Below the pieces are notes generated by a model. That model ran no database searches and had not been told where the DNA came from. It was given only the letters and a program-made list of their open reading frames with translations. From Candidatus Fermentibacterota bacterium (GTDB lineage: Bacteria; Fermentibacterota; Fermentibacteria; Fermentibacterales; JCC-6), in NCBI GenBank assembly GCA_030607835.1, contig JAUWJE010000100.1, forward strand, positions 1-6,887: a stretch of 6,887 bases of DNA, written 5' to 3'. A program made the position numbers and the translations under genes. Of this stretch, positions 6,344-6,887 are shown piece after piece; position 1 is the stretch's first letter, and the number at the start of each line of letters is the position of its first letter.

Positions 6344-6887
6344 AATATCCTACAACAGAGCTTCTGTCCCCGCTCGCGGTCGCGGACGTATCCCACATGA
6401 TCTCACCGAATCTGTCAGAACCAGTAAGTACTGAATAGTGCATCAGCGTAAGTATAGGGCCACCTCCGCAAGCCTCAATTCCACTGGAGAGAACAGTGTT
6501 CAGATTGTCGGGCTCTCCACTGGTAAAGGCATCGATCACCTTTCGATCCATTCGCTCCGCTTCATCAAAGGGATGGTAATGTGAAAGATCACTTGAAGCA
6601 ACTATAAGAATATCCTTTCTGTTCTCCAGAACAGTGCGAAGATTCTCAGCCAGAGTTCGCGAATGGCCATCGAACACAGAGCCCTGAAGAATAACAACGA
6701 TGGATGCGTCAGGCCACTTAGTCTGGATGAAGGGAATCTGAACTTCTGCGGAATGTTCTCTTCTGTGAGCGGCAGGTTGGAAGGAAAGACCTGAATTCAG
6801 TAGTTCCGTTGTGATAGCCCTGTCAATCGTCGCCAGACCAAGTGGTGTCAAGTACGCCTCTCCATCGTATGCAGACGCACCATCAAC
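6306..6887 (-). CDS. amrB: MEMO-family protein (AmmeMemoRadiSam system protein B), N-terminus outside window
   Basis: The frame is open from the right edge to a TGA at 6308-6306, giving the last 193 residues. Full MEMO proteins are about 260-300 long, so the first 70-100 residues are missing, including the N-terminal His motif. What remains is typical: YLTPLGLATID (12-22), EHSAEVQIPF (44-53), SSDLSHYH (98-105), ACGGGPI (139-145), and a final TSATASGDRSSVVGYF (167-182). Human MEMO1 has a comparable Asp-His pair in an SSDxxH motif and a Cys in a CGxxPI motif, so the putative metal-site residues of this part are kept. The fold is related to LigB-type nonheme iron dioxygenases, but the bacterial reaction is not known to me. 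It is followed by, and overlaps, the AMMECR1 gene. The radical SAM partner (AmrS) would be expected upstream, beyond 6887, or elsewhere. Confidence 0.93.
   Translation of the reverse strand, partial: VDGASAYDGEAYLTPLGLATIDRAITTELLNSGLSFQPAAHRREHSAEVQIPFIQTKWPDASIVVILQGSVFDGHSRTLAENLRTVLENRKDILIVASSDLSHYHPFDEAERMDRKVIDAFTSGEPDNLNTVLSSGIEACGGGPILTLMHYSVLTGSDRFGEIMWDTSATASGDRSSVVGYFAGYTARGFRDN

Overview
The window reads as bacterial chromosome of moderate GC content, densely coded, with gaps under 100 bases and no phage, insertion sequence, CRISPR or RNA gene that I can see. The tyrosyl-tRNA synthetase is of the bacterial type, one product carries a lipobox, and the products look native to one genome. 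I infer an uncultured Gram-negative (diderm) bacterium. The Asp/Ser/Leu-rich exported proteins recall uncultured FCB-superphylum lineages, but that is only an impression and no marker here settles the phylum.

Layout. (1) Positions 1-2417, minus strand: a three-gene unit read in the order upp (uracil phosphoribosyltransferase), a stand-alone BioD-like/DRTGG P-loop protein of the COG0857 type, and a membrane-anchored protein of unknown function cut by the left edge. upp and the P-loop gene are 1 base apart; the next gap is 21 bases. (2) Positions 2418-2514: a 97-base divergent intergenic region. (3) Positions 2515-5133, plus strand: tyrS (GTG start), then after 84 bases a cytoplasmic PAS-PAS-GGDEF protein (TTG start) with a GGDEL signature and an intact RxxD inhibitory site. 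(4) Positions 5134-5195: a short convergent gap, entered by a long imperfect inverted repeat that spans the stop codon of the GGDEF gene. (5) Positions 5196-6887, minus strand: an overlapping cluster read as MEMO-family protein (5' end outside the window), AMMECR1-family protein, then a small coiled-coil lipoprotein. The first two are components B and A of the conserved AmmeMemoRadiSam set; the radical SAM partner is not in the window.

How the genes fit together. upp gives uracil salvage and tyrS is housekeeping translation. The GGDEF protein probably makes cyclic di-GMP in response to a cytoplasmic signal. The MEMO-AMMECR1 pair belongs to a widespread conserved set whose reaction I do not know. 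The most interesting points are the lipoprotein coupled by a 4-base overlap to AMMECR1, and the BioD/DRTGG protein, which lacks any phosphotransacetylase domain and is coupled to upp. I see no clearly new defence or mobile system.
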